From NCBI RefSeq assembly GCF_000701365.1, contig NZ_JNIK01000014.1, positions 248,001-312,000 of the forward strand: a stretch of DNA of 64,000 nt, read 5' to 3'. Source of the stretch: Blastococcus sp. URHD0036. GTDB lineage: Bacteria; Actinomycetota; Actinomycetes; Mycobacteriales; Geodermatophilaceae. Position 1 is the stretch's first letter. Each line of letters opens with the position of its first letter. Positions 17,234 through 26,313 of this stretch are shown here, in pieces. Under the pieces are notes generated by a model. It saw only the letters and a program-made list of their open reading frames with translations, was not told the DNA's origin and made no database searches. Both the position numbers and the translations under genes were made by a program.

Positions 17234-17241
17234 CGGGGGCA

Positions 17242-17355
17242 GGTCACGAGTGCCAGCGCGAAGCCCCGGCTCGCTGGCCGGCAACCCTCCTCCGCGGTGG
17301 GGTGCTCCGGGTGACGACCAGGCGGGCGCCGTCCGGCGCCGGCAAGCGCGGACCC
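17242..17355 (+). promoter_or_regulatory. SAM-IV riboswitch 1
   Basis: This matches the actinobacterial SAM-IV aptamer almost base for base. P1 is GGTC (17242) with GACC (17316-17319); P2 is GCCAGCG (17252-17258) with CGCTGGC (17272-17278). The core is CCGGCAACCCTCC then CGCGGTGGGGTGC and CCGGGTGA. The distal element has the hallmark GGCAAGCGCGGACCC (17341-17355). It ends 29 bases before the GTG of the PLP enzyme, with GGAGGAG between, so SAM binding probably masks translation initiation or promotes termination. Found by eye; a covariance-model search would score it. Confidence 0.93.
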
Positions 17356-17384
17356 TCCCGGGTCCCGACCCTCGGAGGAGACCC

Positions 17385-18761
17385 GTGTCCACCGCCGTCC
17401 TGACCCGTCCCGCCGCTCCCGCGCCGGGGGCGGCCCCGCTGCTGCCCGTCGTCGGCGCCGGGCTCGCCGTCCCGCTGGCCACCGGCGGCACCGCCCCGTA
17501 CGCGCAGCTGGACACCGCCGCGAGCACGCCCGCGCTGGCCGCGGTGGCCGACCGGGTCGCCGAGGCGCTGCCGCTCTACGCCAGCGTGCACCGGGGCGCC
17601 GGGTACCTCTCGCAGGTCTCGACGGCCCTGTACGAGTCCGCCCGGGACCGGATCGCGGCCTTCGTCGGCGCCCGGGACGACGACGTCTGCGTGGTCACCC
17701 GCAACACCACCGACGCCCTCGGTCTGCTGGCCGGCTGCGTGCCCGACGGGGGAGGGGTGCTCGTCCTCGACGCCGAGCACCACGCCGACCTGCTGCCGTG
17801 GCAGCGGCGCGGCGACGCCACCGTGCTGGCCACCCCGCCCACCGTGGCCGCGACGCTGACCGCCCTGGCCGACGTGCTGGGCCGGCGCCGGTACGCGCTG
17901 CTGGCCGTCACCGGCGCCTCCAACGTCACCGGCGAGGCGCTGCCGCTGGCCGACGTCGTGGCGCTCGCGCACGCCGCCGGCACCCGGGTCGTCGTCGACG
18001 GCGCCCAGCTGGTGCCGCACCGGCGGTTCTCCCTCGCCGACTCGGGCGCGGACTGGGTCGCCTTCTCCGGGCACAAGCTCTACGCGCCGTACGGCGCGGG
18101 GGCGCTGGTCGGCCGCCGGGACTGGCTCGACGCGGGTCCGGCGTACCTGGCCGGCGGCGGAGCGGTCGCCGAGGTGACGGTCGAGGAGACCCGGTGGGTC
18201 GCCGCGCCGCACCGGCACGAGGGTGGCTCGCCGAACGTGCTGGGCGCCGTCGCGCTGGCCGCGGCCTGCGAGGCGCTCGACGCCCTGCCGGCCGGAGCCC
18301 TGGAGGCGCACGAGCGGGCGCTGCGCGCGCGGCTGGCCGACGGCCTGCAGGCGCTGCCCGGCGTCCGGGTGCTGCGCATCTGGCCCGACTCGGGCGAGCC
18401 GACCGGCGTCGTCGGGTTCACCGTGACCGACGCCGATCCCGGACTGGTGGCCGCGTTCCTCTCGGCCGAGCACGGGATCGGGCTGCGCGACGGGCGGTTC
18501 TGCGCGCACCCGCTGCTCGAGCGGCTGCGCGTCCCCGGCGGAGCGCTGCGGGCCAGCGTCGGGGTCGGCACCACCGGCGCCGACGTCGACCGGCTGCTGG
18601 CCGGGCTCGCCGCCTACCTGTCCGACGGGCCGTCCGTGGCCTACGCCGTCGTCGACGGCCGGTGGCAGCCGGCCGACGACCCGCGCCCGCTGGCGGGTCT
18701 GGCCGGTGCCGACCCCGCCGCCCTCGCCCGCGGCGCCGGCTGCGGCGGCCCGGCCCGGTGA
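17385..18761 (+). CDS. Class V aminotransferase / cysteine desulfurase-like PLP enzyme
   Basis: A 458-residue fold-type I PLP enzyme. Landmarks: TRNTTDALGLLAG, a PLP-stacking His in LDAEHHADLLPWQRR, VVVDGAQLVPHR with the pyridoxal-N Asp, and the Schiff-base Lys in SGHKLYAPYGAGALVG near residue 229. The family includes SufS/NifS cysteine desulfurases and related lyases. The conserved active-site Cys loop of SufS is not evident (C-terminal RDGRFCAHPLL may serve), so desulfurase activity is not certain. The GTG follows GGAGGAG. Control by the SAM-IV riboswitch directly ahead ties it to sulfur metabolism. Confidence 0.87.
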   Translation: MSTAVLTRPAAPAPGAAPLLPVVGAGLAVPLATGGTAPYAQLDTAASTPALAAVADRVAEALPLYASVHRGAGYLSQVSTALYESARDRIAAFVGARDDDVCVVTRNTTDALGLLAGCVPDGGGVLVLDAEHHADLLPWQRRGDATVLATPPTVAATLTALADVLGRRRYALLAVTGASNVTGEALPLADVVALAHAAGTRVVVDGAQLVPHRRFSLADSGADWVAFSGHKLYAPYGAGALVGRRDWLDAGPAYLAGGGAVAEVTVEETRWVAAPHRHEGGSPNVLGAVALAAACEALDALPAGALEAHERALRARLADGLQALPGVRVLRIWPDSGEPTGVVGFTVTDADPGLVAAFLSAEHGIGLRDGRFCAHPLLERLRVPGGALRASVGVGTTGADVDRLLAGLAAYLSDGPSVAYAVVDGRWQPADDPRPLAGLAGADPAALARGAGCGGPAR

Positions 18762-18769
18762 GCGGCTCA
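18759..18769. terminator. Short palindrome holding both stop codons of a convergent pair
   Basis: TGAGCGGCTCA is a perfect 5-bp inverted repeat around one base. Its left end is the TGA of the PLP gene and its right end is the TGA (minus) of the propeller gene. It is too short to be a convincing terminator by itself, but it matches longer cases at 33198 and 50017. Confidence 0.35.
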
Positions 18770-19693
18770 GGCAGGCAGGACGACGGTGCGCAGCTCGTGC
18801 GCGCCGTCGGGGCGGGTGGCCTCGTAGAACCAGCGGGCACCGCCGCCGGGCAGTCCGACGACGTCGGCGTAGCGCAGCCCGTGCGGCGGGTGCGGGCTCT
18901 GCAGGAACGGCCCGTCCCCGGCGGCGCGGAAGCCCAGCTCGCCGTCGTGGACCGCCAGGCCCGTCCGCTCCTCCCAGTTCTCCGCGGCGGTCGCGCGGCC
19001 GTCGTAGACCGCCCAGGTGCGCGAGCCGTCGAGGACGACGGCGGTGAAGCGCACACCCCGGGCGTCCCAGCTCCCCTCGGTGCCGGCGAGCGCGGTGCCC
19101 CGCCACGTCCACTCCACGCCGTCGGGGCTGGTGGCGTGCTCGGTGGTCATCCGGTCGGTCGCGTCGGGGTCGTCGAGCGGGTGCACGGAGGCCCAGAGGT
19201 GCCACTGGACGCCGTCGTGCCGGACCACCGGGTCCTTGACGCCCGCCTGGTCGCTGCCCGGCAGCACGGTGCGGGGCGGCGCGGTCGCCAGCCCCTCGAC
19301 GGTGTCGGCCTCCAGCAGGTCGACCCGCCAGTGCCTGGTGCCGGGCGTCGCGCAGGAGACGTAGAGGCGCCACCGGCCGTCGGGGGTGTGCACCAGGGCC
19401 GGGCGCTCCAGCGACTCGGCGCCGAAGCGGTCCTTGCCGAGCGCGGCGACCGGCTCGAAGCGGACGCCGTCGGCCGAGCGGGCGAGCACGTTGCCGAAGC
19501 CGCGGCCCTCGCCGACCGGCCGGCGCAGCCGGTAGGCCAGCCACCAGGTGCCGTCGACCAGCTGGGCCGACGGGCCGCCGGCCCACGAGCCCGGGCGCGG
19601 GTCCTCCGGTGCCACCACCACCTCGGCGTCGGCCCAGAACCGCTCCGGTTCAGGGGGTCGCGGCGCAGGGGTACGGGTGGCACTGGAGGTCAC
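18767..19693 (-). CDS. Five-bladed beta-propeller protein, glycoside hydrolase GH43/GH130-like
   Basis: A 308-residue protein with recurring propeller-blade motifs of the W-A-Y / D-G-x-x-W kind: GPSAQLVDGTWWLAYR, RSADGVRFEPV, RPALVHTPDGRWRLYVS, VKDPVVRHDGVQWHLWAS, TSPDGVEWTWRG and TWAVYDGRATAAENW. These resemble arabinanase/levansucrase-type glycosidases and bacterial exo-alpha-sialidase-like folds. No signal peptide is seen. Catalytic acids cannot be assigned with confidence, and its role beside sulfur genes is unexplained. Confidence 0.7.
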   Translation of the reverse strand: MTSSATRTPAPRPPEPERFWADAEVVVAPEDPRPGSWAGGPSAQLVDGTWWLAYRLRRPVGEGRGFGNVLARSADGVRFEPVAALGKDRFGAESLERPALVHTPDGRWRLYVSCATPGTRHWRVDLLEADTVEGLATAPPRTVLPGSDQAGVKDPVVRHDGVQWHLWASVHPLDDPDATDRMTTEHATSPDGVEWTWRGTALAGTEGSWDARGVRFTAVVLDGSRTWAVYDGRATAAENWEERTGLAVHDGELGFRAAGDGPFLQSPHPPHGLRYADVVGLPGGGARWFYEATRPDGAHELRTVVLPA

Positions 19694-19737
19694 GCCGCGT
19701 GTCTACACCCCGAGGAACCGATCACCGGAGGAACCCC

Positions 19738-20718
19738 GTGAGCGCACCGGCCGGCCGGCTGCCCGACTTCGTCATCGCCGGTGCCCCCAAGGCGGGCACC
19801 ACCGCGCTGCACGCGGCGCTGGCGACCCACCCGGGGCTGTACCTCTCCCCGGTCAAGGAGCCGAAGTACTACATGACCGACGGCCGCCCGCCGCCGCGCA
19901 GCGGCCAGCGCGGGCCGGGCGACGCGCACAGCGCCCAGGAGTGGATCTGGCGGCGGCCGGAGTACCTGGCGCTCTTCGCCGGCGCCCCGGCCGGCGCGGT
20001 GGCGGGGGAGAGCACGCCGTTCTACCTCTACGACCGGGCCGCGCAGGCCCGGCTGGCCGCCGACGTCCCCGGCGTCCGGGTGGTCGCCGTGGTCCGCGAC
20101 CCGGTCGACCGGGCGTACTCGAACTGGGTGCACCTGCGGGCCGACGGGCTGGAGCCCGAGGCCGACTTCCTGACCGCCGTCCGCGCCGAGGAGGAGCGGA
20201 TCGCGGCCGGCTGGGCGCCGTTCTGGCACTACCGCGGGCTGTCCCGCTACGGCGAGCAGCTGCGCGACCTCCACACCCACCTGCCCCGCGAGCAGGTCCT
20301 CCTGCTGCGCTACCGGCAGCTGGTCGACACCCCGCGGGAGACCCTCGACCGGGTCAGCCGCTTCCTCGGGGTCGCCGAGGGCGTCGCGCACGTCGTCGCG
20401 CCGGAGAACGTCAAGCCACACGTCGCCGACACCGCCCGCTACCGGGCGCTGGCCCGGGTGGCGCGGGCCGGCGCGGCGCTGGGGGCGTCCGTCCCGCCGC
20501 AGGTCTGGCGGCAGGCGAGCCGGCCGCTGCTGTCCGCCCTGCACGCCGGGCGGACGCCGCGGCCGACCCTGCCGGTGGAGGTCCGCCGCGAGGTGCTGGC
20601 GCCGCTGCTGGCCGACGTGGCGCTGCTCGAGGAGGTGACCGGGGAGTCCTTCGCCGACTGGCGCGGGGACACCGGCCGGGGCGACTTCCGCAGCCGCTCG
20701 GGCGCCCGCTCGGTGTGA
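19738..20718 (+). CDS. PAPS-dependent sulfotransferase
   Basis: A 326-residue cytosolic sulfotransferase-fold protein. The 5'-phosphosulfate loop is GAPKAGTTALHAAL (residues 14-27), and the 3'-phosphate-binding motif is VVRDPVDRAYSNWVHLR near residue 120. KEPKYYMTD, ESTPFYLYD and RYRQLVDTP are typical of bacterial deacetylase/sulfotransferase-like proteins. It would move sulfate from PAPS to a hydroxyl acceptor of unknown nature. The GTG follows GGAGG by 6 bases. It immediately precedes the promoter of the riboswitch-controlled operon, in the same direction. Confidence 0.92.
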   Translation: MSAPAGRLPDFVIAGAPKAGTTALHAALATHPGLYLSPVKEPKYYMTDGRPPPRSGQRGPGDAHSAQEWIWRRPEYLALFAGAPAGAVAGESTPFYLYDRAAQARLAADVPGVRVVAVVRDPVDRAYSNWVHLRADGLEPEADFLTAVRAEEERIAAGWAPFWHYRGLSRYGEQLRDLHTHLPREQVLLLRYRQLVDTPRETLDRVSRFLGVAEGVAHVVAPENVKPHVADTARYRALARVARAGAALGASVPPQVWRQASRPLLSALHAGRTPRPTLPVEVRREVLAPLLADVALLEEVTGESFADWRGDTGRGDFRSRSGARSV

Positions 20719-20751
20719 CATCAACCGCAAAGACCACTAAGTCGGTCGGGA

Positions 20752-20780
20752 TTGACGGCAATGGTCTCGGGTGGCAGGCT
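20752..20780 (+). promoter_or_regulatory. Promoter before SAM-IV riboswitch 2
   Basis: TTGACG (20752-20757), a 17-base spacer and CAGGCT (20775-20780) would start transcription near 20787, at the foot of the riboswitch. The layout repeats that of the first riboswitch promoter at 17205. Confidence 0.5.
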
Positions 20781-20786
20781 CGGACC

Positions 20787-20900
20787 CGGCATCGAGTGTC
20801 AGCGACAAGCCCTGGCTTGCTGACCGGCAACCCTCGTCCGCGGTGGGGTGCTCCAGGTGACGGCCCGGCGAGGCGATCCCGCCCCGCAAGTGTGGAACCC
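20787..20900 (+). promoter_or_regulatory. SAM-IV (or SAM-I/IV-type) riboswitch 2
   Basis: This shares the conserved core with the copy at 17242: GAGTGTCAGCG, P2 GTCAGC (20798-20803) with GCTGAC (20819-20824), CCGGCAACCCTCG, CGCGGTGGGGTGC, and CCAGGTGACGG. The distal element is CCGCAAGTGTGGAACCC (20884-20900) in place of GGCAAGCGCGGACCC; helix bases differ but with compensating changes. It ends 20 bases before the SD of a leader peptide and 280 bases before the first structural gene. Divergence in P1 makes the exact subclass less certain than for copy 1. Confidence 0.85.
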
Positions 20901-20932
20901 CCGGCTCGGCCGGCTGCAACAGGAGGAACCAG

Positions 20933-21043
20933 GTGCTCGACGGACCGGCCGGGACGCGCTCCGCGCACGCCCGTCGCTCCCTGCTCACCTGCCGGCGGCA
21001 CATCGACCTGCAACTGGTGACCAGCGCGCTCTGTCCCCGCTAG
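20933..21043 (+). CDS. Sulfur-operon leader peptide (36 aa)
   Basis: A 36-codon reading frame beginning GTG after AGGAGG (20921-20926). The encoded C-terminus reads CRRHIDLQLVTSALCPR, matching the RRHxDLxxVxSALC signature of the small leader peptides found before sulfur-assimilation genes in Streptomyces and mycobacteria. Two Cys codons lie at the RRH motif and third from the stop, so ribosome progress may report Cys-tRNA supply. It lies between the riboswitch and two tandem hairpins, the arrangement expected for an attenuator. It is too short for routine gene callers and probably acts through being translated. Confidence 0.85.
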   Translation: MLDGPAGTRSAHARRSLLTCRRHIDLQLVTSALCPR

Positions 21044-21077
21044 GGACCCGCCTCAGCCCGCACCACCCCCGCTCGCC

Positions 21078-21125
21078 GGGCACGCCTCCGCGTGCCCCGC
21101 GGCCGGTCCGTGCTGCCCGCAGCAC
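21078..21125 (+). promoter_or_regulatory. Tandem hairpins between leader peptide and operon (candidate attenuator)
   Basis: GGGCACGC (21078-21085) pairs perfectly with GCGTGCCC (21090-21097) around CTCC, followed by GTGCTG (21110-21115) with CAGCAC (21120-21125) around CCCG. They start 35 bases after the leader stop codon and end 55 bases before the SBP start. No U-tract is seen, so control could be Rho-dependent or translational. Confidence 0.5.
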
Positions 21126-21180
21126 GCCATCCCCCCTGCTCGTGGCCCTGCCACGCCCGCCTCTGGAGACCCCGAACCCC

Positions 21181-22803
21181 GTGAGCACCGTCCGTTCCCG
21201 ATCGGCCCGCCGGGCCGCGCCCGTCCTCATCACCGCAGCAGCGCTGCTCCTGACCGCCTGCGGCAGCGACGACGGCGGCGGCTCCGCTGCCGCCGCGGCG
21301 GGTGAGCCGCAGTCCGGGGGGACGCTCACCTTCGCCGTGAGCTCCGACGCCGGCTGCGTCGACCCGCAGCAGGTGGGCAGCAACGACACCATCTACTCGA
21401 CCCGGCAGCTGGTGGACTCCCTGACCGACCAGGACCCGGACACCGGCGAGATCGTCCCGTGGCTGGCCGAGAGCTGGGAGGTCAGCGACGACGCGACGAC
21501 CTTCACGTTCCACCTGCGCGACGGCGTCACGTTCAGCGACGGCACCCCGTTGACCGCCCAGGTGGTCAAGGACAACTTCGACGCGATCCCCGACCTGGGG
21601 CCGCTGGCCAGCCTCGGCCGCGGCTACCTCACCGGCTACACGGGCACCGAGGTCGTGGACGACCTGACCGCTCGGGTCAGCTTCGGCACCCCGAACGTCC
21701 AGTTCCTGCAGGCGACCTCGACCCACTCGCTCGGCCTGGTCTCCTCGGCCAGCGCCGCGCTGCCGCCGGAGCAGCGGTGCAGCGAGGGGATCGTCGGCTC
21801 CGGGCCCTTCACGCTGGGCGACTACGTGCAGAACCAGTCGATCACGCTGGAGAAGCGGCCCGGGTACGACTGGGGCTCCTCGCTCTGGGAGAAGGACGGC
21901 GAGGCCTACCTCGACGAGGTCGTCTTCCAGGTCATCCCCGAGGCCGGCGTGCGCACCGGCAGCCTGCAGTCCGGCCAGGTCGACGCGATCAGCAGCGTCG
22001 GGCAGGCCGACGAGGCGGCCCTCCAGGGTGCCGGCATCGACCTGCAGGCCCGGGCCAACCCCGGCGTGGTCTTCGGCGTCACCTTCAACAACTCCCTCCC
22101 GCAGTTCGCCGACCCGGCCGTCCGGCAGGCCGTCTCCCTCGCCGTCGACCGGCAGGAGATCGTCGACGCGGTCTACCCGACGGGGACGCTCGCGGCGACG
22201 AGCGTGCTGTCCAGCACCACCCCCGGCTACACCGACGTCTCCGACACGCTGACCACCGACCCCGACCGCGCCGCCGAGCTGCTGGACGACGCCGGCTGGA
22301 CCGAGGGCGGCGACGGCATCCGGGAGAAGGACGGCGTCCGGCTCGAGCTGGAGATCCTCTGGGCGCCGGTCATCGGCACCAACCAGCCGGCCCTGGAGCT
22401 GCTGCAGCAGCAGCTGCGCGAGATCGGCGTCGACGTCCAGCTGGACCAGCAGCCGATCGCGCAGACCTTCAGCATCCTGCAGTCCGGCGCCTACGGCGGG
22501 GCCTGGGGCAACGTGACCCGCGCCGACCCCGACATCCTCCGCGGGAACTTCTCGACCCAGCTGGCCAACCTCTACCGGCTGCCGGCCAGTGAGCTCGACG
22601 AGCTGCTGACCGGTCAGGCCGCCGAGACCGACCAGGCCGAGCGGTTCGACCTGGTCGCCCAGGCGCAGCAGCTGCTGGTCGAGGAGGCCTACACCGTGCC
22701 GGTGGTGGAGCTGCAGACCACGCTGGGCGTCTCCCCGGACGTGCACGACCTCCAGTTCGACGCCTCCAGCCGCCTCCAGCTGCACAACACCTGGACGTCC
22801 TGA
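21181..22803 (+). CDS. ABC transporter substrate-binding lipoprotein, family 5 (peptide/nickel/organosulfur type)
   Basis: A 540-residue extracytoplasmic binding protein. The signal peptide (RSARRAAPVLITAAALLLTAC) ends in lipobox LTAC, and a Ser/Gly/Ala linker follows. The SBP_bac_5 body has WLAESWEVSDDATTFTFHLRDGVTFSDGTPLTA, VVFQVIPEAGVRTGSLQSGQVDA and AVRQAVSLAVDRQEIVD. It delivers ligand to the permease pair encoded next; the ligand is not deducible, but SAM/Cys control of the operon suggests a sulfur compound. The GTG start overlaps nothing and the stop overlaps the permease ATG (TGATG). Confidence 0.94.
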   Translation: MSTVRSRSARRAAPVLITAAALLLTACGSDDGGGSAAAAAGEPQSGGTLTFAVSSDAGCVDPQQVGSNDTIYSTRQLVDSLTDQDPDTGEIVPWLAESWEVSDDATTFTFHLRDGVTFSDGTPLTAQVVKDNFDAIPDLGPLASLGRGYLTGYTGTEVVDDLTARVSFGTPNVQFLQATSTHSLGLVSSASAALPPEQRCSEGIVGSGPFTLGDYVQNQSITLEKRPGYDWGSSLWEKDGEAYLDEVVFQVIPEAGVRTGSLQSGQVDAISSVGQADEAALQGAGIDLQARANPGVVFGVTFNNSLPQFADPAVRQAVSLAVDRQEIVDAVYPTGTLAATSVLSSTTPGYTDVSDTLTTDPDRAAELLDDAGWTEGGDGIREKDGVRLELEILWAPVIGTNQPALELLQQQLREIGVDVQLDQQPIAQTFSILQSGAYGGAWGNVTRADPDILRGNFSTQLANLYRLPASELDELLTGQAAETDQAERFDLVAQAQQLLVEEAYTVPVVELQTTLGVSPDVHDLQFDASSRLQLHNTWTS

Positions 22804-23759
22804 TGGGCCGGTACGTCCTGCGCAGGCTGGCCCAGGCGGTCGTCGTCCTCTGGGCCGCCTACACGCTCTCCTTCCTGATCCTGGACCTGCTCCCCGGTGA
22901 CCCGGTGACCGCGATGGCCAGCGCCGGGATGGACGGCGGGACGGTCGACCCGGCGGAGCTGGCGGCCATCCGCGCGCAGTACGGCTACGACGACCCGATG
23001 CCGGTGCGCTACCTGACCCACCTGGGCGACGCGCTGACCGGGGACCTCGGCAACTCGGTGGCCACCGGCCGCCCGGTGGTCCAGACGCTGGCCGACGCGC
23101 TGCCCTCGACGCTGCAGCTCACCGCCGCGGCGCTGGCGCTGGCCGCGGTCCTCGGCGGCGGGCTGGCGCTGGCGGCCACCTACAGCCGCCGGCGGTGGCT
23201 GCGGCAGCTGCTGCTGTCCCTGCCGGGGCTGGGGGTGTCGGTGCCGACCTTCTGGGTCGGCCTGATGCTGGTGCAGTTCCTGTCGTTCCGGCTGCAGTGG
23301 TTCCCCGCGTTCGGCAACGAGGGCGCGTCGTCCCTGGTGCTGCCCGCGGTGGCGTTGGCCATCCCGACCGGCGCCCTGGTGGCGCAGGTCCTGGCCAAGA
23401 GCATGCTCACCACGCTGGACGAGCCCTACGTGCAGACGGCGCGGGCGAAGGGGGCCGGCCGGGCCCGGATCCACCTGTCCCACGCGTTGCGCAACGCCTC
23501 GCTGCCGGCGCTGACCGTGGTGGGCCTGCTGGCCGGGCAGCTGCTGGCCAACTCGGTGGTCATCGAGACCGTCTTCTCGCGGGACGGCCTCGGGCGGGTC
23601 ACCGCCGCGGCCGTCGGTTCGCAGGACCTGCCGCTCGTGCAGGGCGTCGTCGTGCTCGGCGCCTTCGTGTTCGTCCTGGTGAACCTCGTCGTCGACCTCG
23701 TCTACCCGTTGCTGGACCGGCGGATCGCCGTCGCCGGGGTGCGGAGGAGCCTCGCATGA
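22803..23759 (+). CDS. ABC transporter permease, DppB-like
   Basis: A 318-residue inner-membrane permease with the DppB N-terminal pattern [29 protein letters not shown], and about six helices. The ATPase-contact EAA loop is seen in [24 protein letters not shown], and [19 protein letters not shown] follows. It is coupled to its neighbours by TGATG upstream and ATGA downstream. It forms the channel with the following DppC-like subunit. Confidence 0.95.
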   Translation: MGRYVLRRLAQAVVVLWAAYTLSFLILDLLPGDPVTAMASAGMDGGTVDPAELAAIRAQYGYDDPMPVRYLTHLGDALTGDLGNSVATGRPVVQTLADALPSTLQLTAAALALAAVLGGGLALAATYSRRRWLRQLLLSLPGLGVSVPTFWVGLMLVQFLSFRLQWFPAFGNEGASSLVLPAVALAIPTGALVAQVLAKSMLTTLDEPYVQTARAKGAGRARIHLSHALRNASLPALTVVGLLAGQLLANSVVIETVFSRDGLGRVTAAAVGSQDLPLVQGVVVLGAFVFVLVNLVVDLVYPLLDRRIAVAGVRRSLA

Positions 23760-24658
23760 CCGACATCCTCGTCACACCGGTCGCGCTCGCGCCGCCCGCG
23801 GCCGTCCCGCAGACGGCCGTCCCGGTCCGGCGGCCGCGCCGGCTGGTGCGCTTCCTCGTGCGCCGGCCGGGGCTGGTCCTCGCCGGCGTGCTCGTCCTCC
23901 TCGTGGTCGTCGCCGCGTTCGCGCCCGGCCTGTTCACCGGCCAGGACCCGCTGGTCGGCGAACCCGTCGAGAAGTTCACCGCTCCCGGCGCGGCCCACTG
24001 GTTCGGCACCGACGAGCTCGGCCGCGACCTGTTCGCCCGGGTCGTGCACGGTGCGGCGCTGTCGCTCAAGGCCACGCTGATCGCGGTGTCCGTCGCGTTC
24101 GTGGTCGGTGGCCTGCTGGGCCTGGTCGCCGGGTTCGTCGGCGGCTGGGTCGAGGACGCGATCATGCGGGTGGTCGACGTCCTGCTCTCGATCCCGGCGC
24201 TGTTCCTGTCGCTGGCATTCGTCACCGCCCTCGGCTACGGCACGATCGAGGTGGCCGTCGCGGTCGGCATCGCCAGCGTCGCCGCGTTCGCCCGGGTGAT
24301 GCGCGCCGAGGTGCTGCGGGTGCGCACGGCGGTGTTCGTGGAGGCCGCCCACTCCTCGGGTGCCCGCTGGTACAGCGTGCTCGGGCGGCACGTGCTGCCG
24401 AACTCCCTCGGCCCGGTGCTGGTCCTGGCCACCCTCGAGCTGGCCACCGCTGTGCTGGCGGTCTCCTCGCTCAGCTTCCTGGGCTTCGGGGCCCCGCCGC
24501 CGGCGCCGGAGTGGGGCAGCCTCATCTCCGGCGGGCGCAACTACCTGGGCAACGCCTGGTGGCTGACCGCGATGCCGGGCCTGGTCGTCGCCGCCACGGT
24601 GCTGTCGATCAACCGGATCGCCCGTGCGCTGGACGGCGAGTGGGCGGCCGCCCGATGA
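23756..24658 (+). CDS. ABC transporter permease, DppC-like
   Basis: A 300-residue permease. The hydrophilic N-terminus ([18 protein letters not shown]) and first helix are followed by [24 protein letters not shown], a DppC/OppC signature. The EAA loop is [28 protein letters not shown], and [22 protein letters not shown] lies near the end. It starts ATGA over the DppB stop and ends ATGA with the ATPase gene. Confidence 0.95.
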   Translation: MTDILVTPVALAPPAAVPQTAVPVRRPRRLVRFLVRRPGLVLAGVLVLLVVVAAFAPGLFTGQDPLVGEPVEKFTAPGAAHWFGTDELGRDLFARVVHGAALSLKATLIAVSVAFVVGGLLGLVAGFVGGWVEDAIMRVVDVLLSIPALFLSLAFVTALGYGTIEVAVAVGIASVAAFARVMRAEVLRVRTAVFVEAAHSSGARWYSVLGRHVLPNSLGPVLVLATLELATAVLAVSSLSFLGFGAPPPAPEWGSLISGGRNYLGNAWWLTAMPGLVVAATVLSINRIARALDGEWAAAR

Positions 24659-26313
24659 GCGCCCCGCTGCTGGAGCTCCGCGGCCTGACGGTCTCCTACG
24701 ACACCCGCACCGGCCCGGTGGCCGCCGTCCGCGGCGTGGACCTGGACGTGCACCGCGGCGAGGTCGTCGCCCTGGTCGGCGAGTCCGGCTCGGGGAAGAG
24801 CACCACCGCCCACGCCGTCGTCGGGCTGCTGCCGGCCGGCGGGCGGATCGACGGCGGGGAGGTCCGCTTCGGCGGCCGCGACCTGGCCGGCGCCTCGGAG
24901 AAGGAGCTGCAGCTGGTCCGTGGCGCCTCGATCGGCCTGGTGCCGCAGGACCCGACGGTCTCGCTCAACCCGACCAAGCGGATCGGTGAGCAGGTCGCCG
25001 AGGTGCTGCGGGTGCACGGACTGGCCGGCCGCCGGGAGGCCGCCGAGCGGGCGGTGGAGCTGCTGGGGCGGGCCGGGCTGGCGGAGCCGGCGGTCCGGGC
25101 GCGGCAGTACCCGCACGAGCTGTCCGGCGGGATGCGGCAGCGGGCGCTCATCGCCGTCGCCATCGCCGGCGGCCCGCAGCTGCTCATCGCCGACGAGCCG
25201 ACCAGCGCCCTCGACGTCACCGTGCAGCGGCGGATCCTCGACCACCTGGGGACCCTGACGCGCGAACTCGGGATGGCGGTGCTGCTGGTCACCCACGACC
25301 TCGGGGTCGCCGCCGACCGGGCGCAGCGGATCGCGGTCATGTCCGGCGGGCGGATCGTCGAGGTCGGCCCCACCGAGCAGGTGCTCAGCGATCCGCAGGA
25401 CCCGTACACGCGCCGGCTGCTCTCCAGTGCCCCGAGCCTGGCCGCCGCCCGCCGGGCCCCGGTGCCGGCCGCCCGGCCGGACCCGGTCGCGGCCCAGCCG
25501 CTGGTCGAGGTGCAGGGCCTGAGCAAGGACTTCGCGTTGCCCCGCGGCAGCGCCGAGCGGGTCCTGCACGCCGTCCGCGACGTCTCCTTCACCGTCGAGC
25601 GCGGCCGGACGACGGCGCTGGTCGGCGAGTCCGGCTCGGGCAAGTCGACGACGGCGCGGATGGTGCTACGGCTGACCGACCCGACCGGCGGCCGGGTGCT
25701 GTTCGACGGCCAGGACGTGACCCGCGCCCGCGGTGCGGGCCTCCGCGAGCTGCGGCGGCGGGCACAGCTGGTCTACCAGAACCCCTACGCCTCCCTGGAC
25801 CCGCGCTTCTCGATCGAGGAGGTCGTCACCGAGCCGCTGCGCGCGTTCCGGGTCGGCGACCGCGCGAGCCGGACCGCCCGGGCCCGCGACCTCCTCGAGC
25901 GGGTCTCCCTGCCGGCGTCGACGCTGGACCGGCGGCCGGCGGAGCTCTCCGGCGGGCAGCGCCAGCGGGTGGCGATCGCCCGGGCCCTGGCGCTGTCCCC
26001 GGAGCTGGTCGTCTGCGACGAGCCGGTCTCCGCGCTCGACGTCTCCGTCCAGGCGCAGGTGCTGGAGCTGCTGGCCGAGCTCCAGGAAGAGCTCGGGGTC
26101 TCCTACCTGTTCATCTCCCACGACCTCGCCGTCGTCCGGCAGGTCGCGCACGCCGTCGTCGTCATGCGCGCCGGCGAGGTCGTCGAGAGCGGGACCACCG
26201 AGGAGATCTTCGCCGCCCCCACGCACACGTACACCCGCGAACTGCTGGCCGCCATCCCCGGCACCGCCGCCCGCGCCCCTCTCCCCATCCCTGCTGCAGG
26301 AGGAACCCGATGA
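24655..26313 (+). CDS. Fused dual-ATPase subunit of peptide-type ABC transporter (DppD-DppF)
   Basis: A 552-residue cytoplasmic protein with two ABC cassettes in tandem, replacing separate DppD and DppF. The N-half has Walker [11 protein letters not shown] near 42, signature LSGGM and Walker [13 protein letters not shown]. The C-half has Walker A near 323, LSGGQ, and [12 protein letters not shown]. The oligopeptide-transporter C-terminal stretch after each cassette ([28 protein letters not shown]) is present. It completes the importer encoded by the three preceding genes and overlaps DUF1684 by ATGA. Confidence 0.96.
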   Translation: MSAPLLELRGLTVSYDTRTGPVAAVRGVDLDVHRGEVVALVGESGSGKSTTAHAVVGLLPAGGRIDGGEVRFGGRDLAGASEKELQLVRGASIGLVPQDPTVSLNPTKRIGEQVAEVLRVHGLAGRREAAERAVELLGRAGLAEPAVRARQYPHELSGGMRQRALIAVAIAGGPQLLIADEPTSALDVTVQRRILDHLGTLTRELGMAVLLVTHDLGVAADRAQRIAVMSGGRIVEVGPTEQVLSDPQDPYTRRLLSSAPSLAAARRAPVPAARPDPVAAQPLVEVQGLSKDFALPRGSAERVLHAVRDVSFTVERGRTTALVGESGSGKSTTARMVLRLTDPTGGRVLFDGQDVTRARGAGLRELRRRAQLVYQNPYASLDPRFSIEEVVTEPLRAFRVGDRASRTARARDLLERVSLPASTLDRRPAELSGGQRQRVAIARALALSPELVVCDEPVSALDVSVQAQVLELLAELQEELGVSYLFISHDLAVVRQVAHAVVVMRAGEVVESGTTEEIFAAPTHTYTRELLAAIPGTAARAPLPIPAAGGTR

